Assembly (NCBI GenBank): GCA_029204225.1
Contig: CM055113.1
Span: 9,510,364 to 9,574,363, forward strand
Length of the DNA: 64,000 bases
Source: Diphasiastrum complanatum
Lineage: Eukaryota; Streptophyta; Lycopodiopsida; Lycopodiales; Lycopodiaceae
Direction: 5' to 3'
Positions 38,321 to 48,977 of this stretch are shown here, in pieces. The notes beneath the pieces are model-generated. The model did no database searches, had not been told where the DNA came from, and worked only from the letters and a program-made list of their open reading frames with translations. The position numbers and the translations under genes are program-made. The stretch's first letter is position 1, and each line of letters opens with the position of its first letter.

Positions 38321-40047
38321 CTCCCCCTACTTTAAGCATTTTTGTCACAAATGAAGACCATGTAGTTCTTTGTTGAGTGCCATGCTTCATGAGTCCTTTG
38401 GCGGAAGTCAAAAAATCTTTGGCCACCTTGAATAAGAAACATCTTTTTATGTATTATTTTTTTCGGTAGCCATTTTTGGTTCAGTAGACTTTGCCTCAAG
38501 TTCAGCTTCTAGCCTATGGTCGTAGAATAGGGTTGCAACGAGTCTTCTTTATAGAAACCCTTTGATGTACAATTGATCCCATAGATTTGAGAAGATCACT
38601 AAAGAAGAGATGGATGAAATAAATGATTGCCTCAAGTTGCATTAGTTATGTATGGGTTGACAGGATCTAAGCAATGAATGATCGTGATTTCATTTTGAAA
38701 CTCCGATGGATTCAATAAATCCAAGCATTCCACATTCGGATTCATCAAATCCCATGTAGTAAAGGTATATTTTTGGTCATCTGTACACGAGGAATTTGAC
38801 AGTCTCAAATTCAGTTCACATGCCAATCTATTTTCCTTGTTGATAGGATTGATGACATTCTCTAACACAGGAATATTAGGTGATTTTGCACCAACTCCTT
38901 CTGTTATTATCACATTAGATTCATTGGTTGGTAGCCTTGTACGAATTTGCTTCAGATTTTGAAATGTATCTCTTATTATTGACTTCATTGAAGCAATGTT
39001 ATTACCAATTTCATCATCGAAAAGCTCGTTGCTGTATTGGTATATGAATTGTGGATAACTCTTTCCAGAAAATCATTTATATTCTACTTTTCTTTCTCAG
39101 CTTAAACTTGAGATACTGAATAGTAGAAATGACTATGAATGATTGGAATAGGAGTTGCATGTATAACTCTATGACAGTAGCAATAGTAGAGGTAGCCCAG
39201 TTTATGGAACTACAAACCAAGCAGGCAGACCTTCTCTCTGACTCTTTTTTTTTAGTTTTTGAAATCCCTGAAGAAAAAGCTTTTGGATTGAATTCCTCCT
39301 TGGAGAGGCTCTGGTCGTTGTAAACCCTGTTCTTGTTACAAGCATCGAGAAGTAGGGGTTGCAGTTCTGCTAGCCAAAAAGTTGAAGATAGAGAGTCACT
39401 TGATATGAGATTCAAACAAGAATATGAATACCTTGAGAACCTCTGCTTGCTGTTCACCAGAAGCCATCCGTGAAACAAACAGAGCGCTGAACTGAAAAAC
39501 CCTATATTTATAGGTTTGGCTATGATTCTTTGATATAGATGCTTTACGCCCTACTGAGGAGTCCTCAAAGAGTTAATCTGTGTGTGAGTTAGAGTCGTGG
39601 GTAAGCATTAGGGGTTTCAGAGGCAAGATTTGCTTTCTTTTCAAGCCATTGAAAAGTGCGTGCTGATCTGAATAGGAGAGACTCCGTTTAGGCTGTTGAT
39701 GAGGCACTTAGATTTGAAAATGCTCGGTTCCTGTAAACAGAGGGGCATGAGGAATGAGAGATTCTACACATTTCTAGCTTTCTAGTGGGCCAAATTGCAT
39801 GAAATTTGGATCTAAGGTGAGAGAGAACCACCAAACTGAAAATGGGCGGATTTTACATGTGCCTGCACCTGAAATTCCGTACAGTACCTGATCTGGACCA
39901 TTCAAAGTGGTTTGAAGCTCTAAATCACCAGAAAACTGCAAACTAGCTAGAAAGTAGAATCTAGACAATTCCTAGCTTGAAATCTGATCAAATTTGCAAA
40001 CTTTTTGATTAGATTTGCTTGTAAATCTTAGGTAGGCTCTGATACCA
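38321..40047 (-). mobile_element. candidate non-autonomous LTR element interior, minus strand
   Basis: On the minus strand a primer site TGGTATCAGAGC (40036-40047) is followed by ~1.7 kb ending in a purine tract (plus strand CTCCCCCTAC at 38321-38330) and an LTR-like CA end at 38320. Inside are two minus-strand open stretches, 39077-39478 (with an upstream ATG reading MASGEQQAEVLKVF in a neighbouring frame) and 38632-38988, neither with a recognisable domain. No pol motif is present. The right LTR would start at 40048 (TGTTGAATTC, with CACACGTGTG at 40057-40066); no matching left copy was found, so the reading is tentative. Confidence 0.35.
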
Positions 40048-41449
40048 TGTTGAATTCACACGTGTGGGATGCCCTACACATGTACTTTTGATCTCCTAGG
40101 CCCAATAATACCATAAAGATCAACCTAGCATTTACAATATTCTTGGGATAGAGTATTCCTTAGTTAAGGAATAGACTCAGCTCATTAGTGAATTAAATAA
40201 CGAATCATAATGAATCCAAGAATAATTATTGAATTGATATTCAGCAAGATTTTGGGTATCTAGATTTGATTCTAGATTGTAATCTAACATTTTTTGTAGT
40301 TGAAGATGATTGTCATTTTGGTATGCGTTCAGTCTTTAATTACCAGTGGTTTATAGAACTTAAATATTGCACTTCAGTCAAAGAATCATGTTTGAAGAAT
40401 ATTCCTAAATCCAGTATTTTCTTAGTGGAAAGATTTTAGAATGATTGTTACTTTTCCTAAGTTATGTTGGACATATACTCTAGTATCCTGTAAATGATTA
40501 AGGATGGTTTTGGATTCCAGGAAATTATGATTGACGAATCATACAAATCTAAATGTTTATGACTGACAGATCATAAATAGATACTCAATTATTGTTGTCA
40601 AAGGATTATCAGGAATGGCGATGATTCTTAAGTGTGATGATTAATTCTTGATCTATTATCTGAGTAGGAATTCAGATCAGTGTTCTAAATCTCTCTACTC
40701 TAGTATTTATTTGAGAACCTATGGATCTCATTGACATTCTCACAGGATAAGTATTTTATTTGTGGAGAATTTAATTATTTTAGTGGATGTTATTGTGCTA
40801 CAGTTTATGGTCTGTAGATGCTTGAGTATAGTTCTTCATTTGATTGGATCTCTAATTATCATAGGAGATAGACAAGTCTATTAAGATGAATGAATGTTAC
40901 TTTCTTGTATTTGGTGCTAGAAACAGGAGCATTTAACTCAAAAGAGTATCTGAGATACTCAGAGTTGAGTTTTAATCATTCTATACCTTAATGATTTTCC
41001 TAGAGATTCTAGTTAGGTGAATTATCATATCTTAGAATTGGATTCTAAGGATAGTTGTACTTGGAAGCTTTTTATTGAATTGTCTGCTTGAGTTTGTGGA
41101 TAATTTCAAACTATAATTACTATTTTTTCTTTAACTTTGATCTCCTAAGTTAGGGAATATTTCACTCAGTGGTTCATATAAATGTTTTACATGAAGGTGA
41201 TGTTACTAACTTGTGTTGAGTGTAACCCAGTTGAGAAAATATATCTCTTAGTGTACTTTTTCAAACCAGAGTTTGTACTCCAGAGCAGAGATTAACGATT
41301 GGAAACAATTTTTCTCTTAGTGCTTGTTCGATATGAAAGTCAGACTAAGGATATTGATTTTCTCGGTTAATATTGAAAGTTAAAGAAACTATAATTCTTT
41401 TCTATTTTGAGGAGCTTCTAAGGATAGAAGCAGTTTAAGGAGGGAAGAA
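40048..41449. other. AT-rich, no recognised gene; part LTR of the preceding element
   Basis: Begins with the LTR-like TGTTGAATTC. The stretch near 40520-40560 (ATTATGATTGACGAATCATA) recurs near 46160-46180, suggesting shared internal gypsy debris. The end (TAAGGAGGGAAGAA) is a purine tract before a gypsy-type LTR. Confidence 0.4.
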
Positions 41450-41929
41450 TGTCATGGCCATATTCGGTTAAGGACCTGGAAATTTAGTCCTAATATGGTA
41501 GACCGGCCCTCCGGTATTCGAGATTGTTGGTCACGCCATGATTTAATTCCATGTCAAGGCCAGTTTGTGACTAATAACCTTGAGAGGACCCAAACACTCT
41601 AATTGAGACATATGGAGTATTGCATGTACGTGTGACGGATATAGGCAGGAGGACTGCATGAAGAGATGTGATCTATTTATAGTTGACCTGCATGGGGGTT
41701 GCATGTTTTCATGCACATGACTCTACTCTCTATATAATGAGGTAGAGATTCTCCTGTCGACATATTGGTTTAGGTTACCAGTTTCTCTCTTCTTCTCTTG
41801 CTTCATATGGCATGGATTGGGGGCTAGATCCAGGTTTGATCTAGGATTGGTTGGGCGGTTTGGCTCCATAGTCTCTCTTATTGTGTTCTCCTATCCTCAT
41901 CTTAGGGGCAATCCTTTAGTGTCTTTACA
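41450..41929 (+). repeat. gypsy-like LTR (480 bp)
   Basis: Starts TGTCATGGCC after AGGAGGGAAGAA and ends TCTTTACA. It has a CTATATAATG TATA box near 41730 and a CT-rich leader after it. PPT, start and TATA spacing fit a plant gypsy 3' LTR. No gypsy integrase remains just upstream. Confidence 0.5.
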
Positions 41930-42139
41930 GTAAGCTCGACTTGTTTATCTTCAGTTTCGTCCAAAGGTTCATCCTCAACACTTCGTGGTCTTTGGGCACT
42001 TGGTTGCAGAGACGAACGTCAAACACTTCATCTTCAGCCTTCACTTCGTGTTCGACCTTCGAGGTGTGTTCGTCCTTCGCTTCGTGGTTGAACTTCGGGA
42101 CCCCTTCGTCAAGGTTGCAGGAGTTCACCATTTCAGACA
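41930..42139 (-). repeat. copia LTR fragment, minus strand (related to element E LTR)
   Basis: On the minus strand it starts TGTCTGAAATGGTGAACTCC at 42139, close to the element E LTR start. It is GC-richer than its surroundings and carries an open 68-codon stretch (41925-42131) probably without meaning. Confidence 0.45.
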
Positions 42140-42141
42140 GG

Positions 42142-42250
42142 GCCTCATGATTTGCACCTCACAATATGATTGGGCCAAGTATGATTTGCACCTTTTAACA
42201 TGATTGGGCCACATGATTTACACCTCTCGATATGGTTGTTCTCATGATCT
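42142..42250 (-). repeat. 32-bp minisatellite, reversed copy
   Basis: About three units reading CATGATTTGCACCTCACAAT on the + strand, the reverse complement of the array at 33314. Adjoins a copia coding relic to the right. Confidence 0.8.
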
Positions 42251-42260
42251 TGTGAAAAAT

Positions 42261-43475
42261 TTACAAATCTTCCACTCTTGAAAGATTACATTTCCACCAT
42301 TGACAACTTCTTTGGTGGAAAACATGTAGATTCTGGCAAGCTCTACTTGAAGAGCAAAACACTACCATTATTGCTATCATTGAAGTAGGATAATATTTGG
42401 TCCTCACATTGGAATGATCATGCACAAAGCATGTAGACACAAAGATTTCCAAAAAAAATGATGTTTCATCTTTTATGACACTATTCAAACTATTACAAAA
42501 ATAGTTATCCAATGAAATTGCTTTATCAACAACAAATACAGATTGAAAAGCATTCAACTTCATTGTATTGTCATATCTACATAAAGTACTAAACATCATC
42601 ATTCTTAAAGATAAGAAACAAGTCACTTTATGTCTATTAACACTATCAATGAACAAATCAAAGATAGTAGCATTTGCAATGCTTTTCACCCTTGCAAGAT
42701 GGACACTTGAATCGAAGAATTGCATGCAATTTGATGACTCAGACTTTGTCATTGAGGACCTCCTTGGAACTCTCATATTTTGAGGCTGATCCTCAAGATC
42801 TTCCTCTCTTTGATGCTCCTCCTCAATGCTAGCAAGATCACACTTTGTCAAGATCTCCACTTGAGTGATCTCCTCCATTTCCAAGTTCACATTCTCAAAA
42901 GCAATATTAGCTTCCAATTTAAACAATCTTCCATGTTTAAATCCTTTTGCAATACAAACATCATTCTTCAAAATGGAACAAACTCCATGCTTAAAGTGGA
43001 CATACAAACCACTTTCCACAAGTTGACCAACACTTAGCATATTCAATGATTGATGGTACATATAGAACATTTTCTAGATCCATACTTTTTGAGATCCTAG
43101 ACACAAAGATGGTAGAAACACCATCTATCCTACACTCTTCATCACTTGTAGTAAAGACAAACATTTTAGCATCACTTGTAGTATAGACAAACTTTTTAGC
43201 ATCATTGAAAGAGTGTAAATTTGAGAAAAATTACTTTTCACAAGTCATGTGGGAGCTAGCCCCACTATCAATACACAAGTGTCTCTTGAATTGTCATTGC
43301 TTGTTGGTGACAATGTAGATGCCATCAAGAATAGATCACTTTCATCCTCGTCCTCCTCATGTGCAATATCTCCTTGTTTGTCCTCCTCCACTTGTGCTCT
43401 TTGCCTCTTGTAGCATTCGGATGCATAACATTGGACTTCTATCCTCTCCATCCCTATTCTGCTAATTAGATCCAT
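42261..43475 (-). pseudogene. copia gag/protease/pre-integrase relic with deletions, minus strand
   Basis: 43245-43475 gives VQCYASECYK (damaged zinc knuckle), an acidic linker and, frame-shifted, the protease IDSGASSH region. 42261-43070 starts with LNMLSVGQLVESGL and a GVCSILKND / HGRLFKLEAN block nearly the same as element C, then jumps to EDLEDQPQNMRVPRRSS, which belongs to the post-integrase connector. Integrase was therefore deleted. The remaining ~150 residues match nothing I recognise. Confidence 0.7.
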
Positions 43476-43479
43476 TCAT

Positions 43480-44110
43480 TAAGTTGTTATAAATATTTGT
43501 ACAGTGGCATACTCTGTAGAAATACACTTGTCTCTTAACAGTATGCAAAAATGCAAAGGAGTCGGTGACAATGTTACCCGATAGTTCGGCCATCTCTTCT
43601 TTGTTGGACACCTTCTCTTATTTGGCTATCATAGATTGTTTGGCCATATCCGATTAGTTGGTCATCCTAGACCTTTGGCCTTTCTCAAACAATCGGCCAA
43701 AATTTGACTATCGACGAATCAACAAGTACACACACCACGATTGAACAAAGTCAAATATTGTCTGATGGCGACTGCCAACAACACGTAGTGCCTTAACATA
43801 TTTGTAAACTACGGATTAACCATTCTTTTAATTAGTTAACCATGTGTATATAACCAACAACTTATCAGTTGCTCCATTAGCTGAATTCATGAGCTGAGAG
43901 TCATCTAATTCATCACGATCAATAGGCCATTCAGAGCACAATTGTATTGCTCTTTCTCTTTGTTATCACAGAGTATTGTCTCAAAAAGAACACGTCTCTA
44001 TATGCTTTCAAACTATATTTTCTACACGACTAATCTATCAAAGTTCCAATAATTCAAGTTGTGTAAGCTGAATGCTTATTTCCTTTTATTGTCAAATGGA
44101 TTCATGCTCG
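43480..44110 (+). repeat. possible LTR-like segment
   Basis: CTGTAGAAATACAC resembles element A's LTR near 2950, and GTGTATATAACC near 43845 is TATA-like, followed by a pyrimidine-rich leader. No partner or purine tract was seen. Confidence 0.25.
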
Positions 44111-44906
44111 CAGGTCAACTTATTCGTAGATTAAACTGTTTCATGTGACTGATAGCATATGGAATCAACCATTTAGATCCCGTGCCAACCCCATGATGAC
44201 AACTAGCATGCAAAAAATTGTTTATCTACAAGATACTTAGTGTTAAATCCGTATTGTGATTACTTTACTAATCACTCAATTAGTTGTTGTCAAAATCTAA
44301 TATAAAATTTGATTTTTAATTGCCATGAAATTAATTTGATCTGATTCATTAGTGTAAGCTCTAAATGTGATGATATAACTATTGTACAATTAATTAGACT
44401 TGTTGCATTTGCTAGTGATCGGAACATGATTAGTTATAGATATATCTATCGGGCACTAATCTCGTAGCTGGTAGTAAAGGTTAGCCGAGTAGCCACACAT
44501 TAAGAAAAATGAGCTTGTACAGAGTTATTTACAATACTTGCTATACTCTGGGGCATATCTCAAGTTTGTTGGTCAAATTTGGCCATGTTGGGCAGTTTTA
44601 GGACACTTGCCCTTTTAATAAATTTGTGAATACTTTGTAGGTACAGTTTCTTTGGTTATACAATTAACTTTTGTTGTGCCATCTTTGAGAGCTTGTGAAG
44701 AGTGGCTATGGTGATTGTTTGATGTGATATGTATATTGCACTAGATCCTAACAAAATTTTAGCTTGATATCAGAGTGACAGGGTGTTGTAGATATGCACA
44801 ATCTGGTGGAGCCATCGTCGACATCTTTCACTAGGAAAAACAACATGAGAAGCATCTCAGGAGAAAGGACAACGTACGAGGTGCAGGTGGTCCAGATGGT
44901 AGGAAG
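44111..44906. other. no recognised gene
   Basis: AT-rich sequence left of the truncated copia copy. Nothing recognised. Confidence 0.4.
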
Positions 44907-45766
44907 TGTGAAAGATTCAACTTGTTTCATCACATTTTGCAATATTTTCATATTTGGCATATTGAGGCCAAAACTTGTTTTAGACTTAGAGGTTGACTTT
45001 TCAAAAATCATTAGTCTAAATTTCATTTGAATAAACACTTTTTGAAAGTGTGGGAAAGATAGAATGCGAGTTTGTGTAGATTCAATTTGAATAAGTTGGG
45101 TACATTGAATCTAGCCAAAATTGGTAGGGTTAGCATTTTGGTGGGAAAGCCAAGTGGCCAATAGGGTTTGGACCTGCTATAAAAGGATGTAACTCTTGGA
45201 GAGAGTCATCTTCTCTCTTCTCTATCTCAATTCATGCTTATACATGGTTCTCTTGGGTTCTACTATCCATTGGTGCACTATCTTGGTGATTGCTTGCAAT
45301 TCTATGTGTAGAATGATCTATATTTGCTATTTTTGGATCCACACATGTGAAATACAGTAGCTTGCTGGTTTTGTATGAATAGCAACAGTACATAATCATT
45401 TCATTCAAGTTTGATCAAGTTCTATTAGTGTTTGCATCTCAAATTGTGTGTAGATGCTGATTTTCTACATTGGTGAAATTGGTAGTGTATTTCTCTTTCT
45501 TACCAAAGATCATTCAAGTAGATTGGATCTTAAGGATCTGAAATCTTTCACATGGTATCAGAGCTTGTCTTTCAGGTTATGAAGGAGGAAATCATATCTA
45601 TCAATGATTTGGTGAAGATATTAAGTCTAGGGCATGCTAGAGAGGATTCTACACCAAAATCGGATTTTTTGCTTTTTTAGATTGGATCTTTTGTAGATTA
45701 AAACACTAAATAGGTCAATATACTTGTTCAATTCTGATTTTTGAATTCATACTGGATTTGGCCGAT
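44907..45766 (+). mobile_element. truncated copia copy: 5' LTR, PBS and leader (element D family)
   Basis: 44907-45552 is an LTR of the same family as element D but on the + strand: TGTGAAAGATT... to ...CTTTCACA. The PBS TGGTATCAGAGC (45553-45564) and ~200 bp of leader follow, identical in layout to the minus-strand leader at 60530-60720. Similarity stops near GATTTGGCCGAT (about 45766). The rest of the element is absent. Confidence 0.88.
45553..45564 (+). other. primer-binding site, truncated element D copy
   Basis: Exact TGGTATCAGAGC directly after the LTR end. Confidence 0.9.
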
Positions 45767-46379
45767 GGCTGGGTCAAGATGGCTCCAACTGCACACTTCA
45801 ATGTGTTTGTATGCACATGTAATTCGACACTCAACTAACTATTTGCCAGGATTTTATGAAGAATTAAGATATTGTCTTATCTTGGAATAAATACAGAGTG
45901 AAGCAGAGGAAGATACATCAACTGGACAAAAGCTACGACAAAAAAGTTTTGCTTACTTCTAGACGTATTCTAGATTGAATCCTAACTTTGGAATGACACT
46001 TGGTGTGAGGATTATAATTCTTATAAAGGCATCGTAAGTGAATTGGATAAGTCTAGAATTTTCTTTGTGGAAAGGACTTTTTTAGGACAACTCATGTGTT
46101 TTCTAAGAATCAAAATATTCATGTTCTCTTATTATTAGATATAGGATAATGATTTGAGGAATTATGATTGACGAATCATAGTTTAGATTCTAGTTCATAC
46201 TTGATTGTTTAAGAGAAGATAACGTGCATGATCAATAGATCAGATGCTAAGCATTCGGCCACCGATTATAGCATTTGACTATCGGTTATAGCCCATTCAT
46301 GCTTATGTATGATTTTGAGCCTAGATCACTCATTGTGATAGGGACTTGAACGATCAAGTTTCAAAAAGTAGCATATTTC
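45767..46379. other. no recognised gene; probable gypsy-derived debris
   Basis: AT-rich. Shares ATTATGATTGACGAATCATA with 40530-40550. Confidence 0.35.
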
Positions 46380-46805
46380 CTAACAATATGCAAGAAATGT
46401 AAATAGCACGTGAGAATGTCCAAAGTACCTGGGATAGGGGCAAACATTATGCTGATCTGAAAAGATTGTCTTGAGACTTTCAAGTGAGGAATTGGGTGTA
46501 TTTACAAATCTCAAAGGATTCTAGTGTAATGTGTACTGGCAAGCATTACAAATTGTCCACTAAATATAGGGGACCATATTGAATCTTGAAAAAGATTGGA
46601 TCATGGGCTTTTACCAATTGGACCTCCCAAAAGGAACACAAGTGCACCTAGTTTTTCACGTGAGTCGACTCAAGAAAAGTCTGCATGATGGGGAACATGT
46701 TGGTTCTGGATACCAATTGGATCTGTTGGATGAATCATTGGGTGTGACTTGACTTGAACCTAAAAAGATCTTGGACTCAAGAGCTAAACAATTGGAAAAT
46801 CGTAT
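46380..46805 (+). pseudogene. Ty3/gypsy integrase C-terminal fragment
   Basis: Across frames the + strand reads ARENVQSTWDRGKHYADLKR, then NWVYLQISK, KHYKLSTKYRGPY, DLPKGTQVHLVFHVSRLKK, SLHDGEHV and KKILDSRAKQLENR. This is the standard end of a plant gypsy integrase (GPF.I..KIG, LP.....HPVFHVS.LK, PE.ILD.R). It ends at about 46805, where the sequence switches to a minus-strand RT. Confidence 0.75.
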
Positions 46806-47345
46806 TTCTCTCACTTAAGAATATCTAACACAGTCTTAAGATGACTCCAATGCTCCTTAAGTGTCCTACTGTAGATGAGAATATCATCTAAGAATACAAC
46901 CACAAACTTCCCTAGATATGGACGAAAAAGATCGTTCATCATCTGTTGGGACGTAGCTGGTGCATTCGTCAACTCAAAAGGAAGCACGAGAAATTCATAA
47001 TGACTAAATATTGCCGAAAACCAGTCTTTTGCACGTCCTCCGAATAAATCCTAATCTGATGATATCCGTTTCTAAGATCTATCTTTTTGAAGTATTTAGC
47101 TCCACCTAATCGGTCTACCAGATCATCCATACGAGGCAAAGGATATTTATTTTTAGTACTTACTTTATTCAACCCCTTTTAGTCCACACACAACCTGAAG
47201 CCTCCATCTTTCTTCGATTTAGAAAGAATAGGAGCACCCCAAGGTGACTTACTTAGCTTGACCCATCTTTAGGTAATTTTCAATTTGCTTAGTAATCTCT
47301 ATCTCTTCTTTCTGAGAAAATCGATAAGGTTGTCTAGAGATAGGG
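46806..47345 (-). pseudogene. gypsy reverse transcriptase fragment
   Basis: Minus-strand motifs in order: IPGSHPISRQPYRFSQ, KSPWGAPILSKSKKDGGFRLCVD (a stop replaces W after CVD), [36 protein letters not shown] and, in another frame, MNDLFRPYLGKFVVVFLDDILIYS with the FLDD active site, then LKTVLDILK. The domain is cut after this point by the inversion junction at about 46805. Confidence 0.85.
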
Positions 47346-47668
47346 TGACTACCTGGAATTAACTCAATCTTATGGTCTACCGATCTGGACAACGTTATTC
47401 CATGAGGTAATTCAACTAGAAATACATCTTTAAATTCAGACAGTATCTTATTTTTATCAATTTGCTCCTAATCTAAGTCTACAGAGTTAAGAATATTTGA
47501 CAATTCACAACTACTTAGATGCATTTCAGATAAATCCAAAATTGTCTTAGCAAATAAAGAATAAGCTTCATACTGTGAATACAAAATTTCCATTACATTA
47601 GCAAATGGACTCATCCCAGATGGATGTACAAAATTGTCACCAAACAATGTAACTACTTCTTTACCCTC

Positions 47669-47950
47669 CTAAAAAGAGAGAAAATGCTTCTCAAAATCTA
47701 TCTCAGAATGCAATAACCACTCGTATCCTAGAATTATGTCCGTATGCGCTAAATCTAAAACATGGAAATCAATTAACTCTCTATAATCTTGGATCCAAAC
47801 TGGGAGCTTTGGAACTTGAACATCCCATGTCTCCAACTCCACACCTGAAGCTAGATATACTCGATATCTATGGTTACTGGCTTCAATTCTGAGGCTGAGT
47901 TTTTGCACAAGACCAGAGTTAGTGAAATTATGAGTAGATCCATTGTCCAC
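47669..47950 (-). pseudogene. gypsy aspartic protease
   Basis: DNGSTHNF (variant of D-S/T-G-S/A), a beta-rich middle and DIILGYEWLL, the standard plant gypsy protease end (I-L-G-M-D-W-L). It ends at a TAG near 47667. Confidence 0.82.
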
Positions 47951-48977
47951 TAAAAACTAACTTCATGTCCATTCATACCTTTCAAATGAAATAGATCATT
48001 TGGCAAGAATGAAGTAGTACTGAAAGAACAATCGCACTCACAATTAACTTCATTAATTTTCAGCTTAAGATTTTCTTTACCTGGCATCTCAATCACTTGA
48101 GCTGTGCCTTTTTTTCGCTCAGGGCAGAATTTCATAGCGTGTCCAGGCTGACTACAATGAAAACACACATTGGTCCTTCTTGCCTTTTTCCGGGACAAAC
48201 GTTTCTTTTGTCTAAACTCAGATGCAGCTTGATCTAGTTCGTCAAAATACTTAGATTTTTTGTTACCACGAACTCTTTTCTTTCCTTTCTTCTGGCTGGG
48301 TCCGGAGGATCCCTGTAATTGCTTCCTAGATGCCACCACTGTGGAATCATATGCTTTCGCGACTTGTACGACATCATCGAAAGTTTGAAGCACATCACGC
48401 TTACACTCATTCTGATAATCTGCAGGCAGACCTAGGATAAACTGCCACAATGCCAAGTTTTGCATCGAATGAGGGAACTTTATTCCATAAATCCATAAAA
48501 TCTTGTAGGTACGAGTCTAAACTCTGAGTACCCATTTTGCAATTAACAAATCTTTGATAGAAATCTGAGTCATCGACCTTCTGAACACTTCCATAAACTC
48601 ATCCCATGTGGTAGTTTTAGGTTGCAAATCATGCAACCACGATGAAGCTTTCCCACGGAAGAACAGAATAACAATCTCAATCTTTTTTCTTCAAGAATTC
48701 CGTGTAGATTAAAATAACCAGTCCACTTGGTTAACCAGTCATCCACAACTTCAGATTTTTTTCTCTTTTTTTCTCCCCAAAAAAGGTTCAGGCTGAAAGC
48801 CCAAATTCGGTGCAGATAAATTTTTCACTTGATTCAACAATACTTCCATTTGGTGATCCCTTAAGTGTTTCTGTTGTTTATTTCATTAAGCGCTTGGCTT
48901 AACAACTGGCAAATTTGTAGGTAGGTAGGCATTGGCACCTGACCATCCAGAGCTGCATTTGCATTATCGTCTGCCAT
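47950..48977 (-). pseudogene. gypsy gag with CCHC zinc knuckle
   Basis: The C-terminal part is open at 47950-48465: LPADYQNECKRDVLQ, a Lys/Arg-rich stretch and CFHCSQPGHAMKFC (C-x2-C-x4-H-x4-C). The N-terminal part (48466-48977) is broken but reads PNLGF / KKSEVVDDWLTKW-like blocks also seen at 63758-63943. Gag packages element RNA; here it is a relic. Confidence 0.8.

Larger units (their letters stand above)
46806..48977 (-). mobile_element. Ty3/gypsy gag-protease-RT fragment, minus strand
   Basis: The minus strand from the ATG at 48977 (MADDNANAALDGQVPMPT) carries gag, a CCHC knuckle, protease and the first half of RT. RNase H and integrase are missing beyond 46806. Stops and frame slips lie in the gag N-terminus and between protease and RT. 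PR-RT order and the RT motifs place it in Ty3/gypsy. Confidence 0.85.

Noticed and set aside
41925-42131. 68-codon minus-strand Lys/Glu/Val-rich protein
   Set aside because: It overlaps an LTR fragment related to element E and runs into a gypsy LTR; probably chance.
44748-45038. Minus-strand 96-codon open stretch
   Set aside because: It lies in the LTR of the truncated element D copy; the same stretch in the other LTRs is not conserved as coding.
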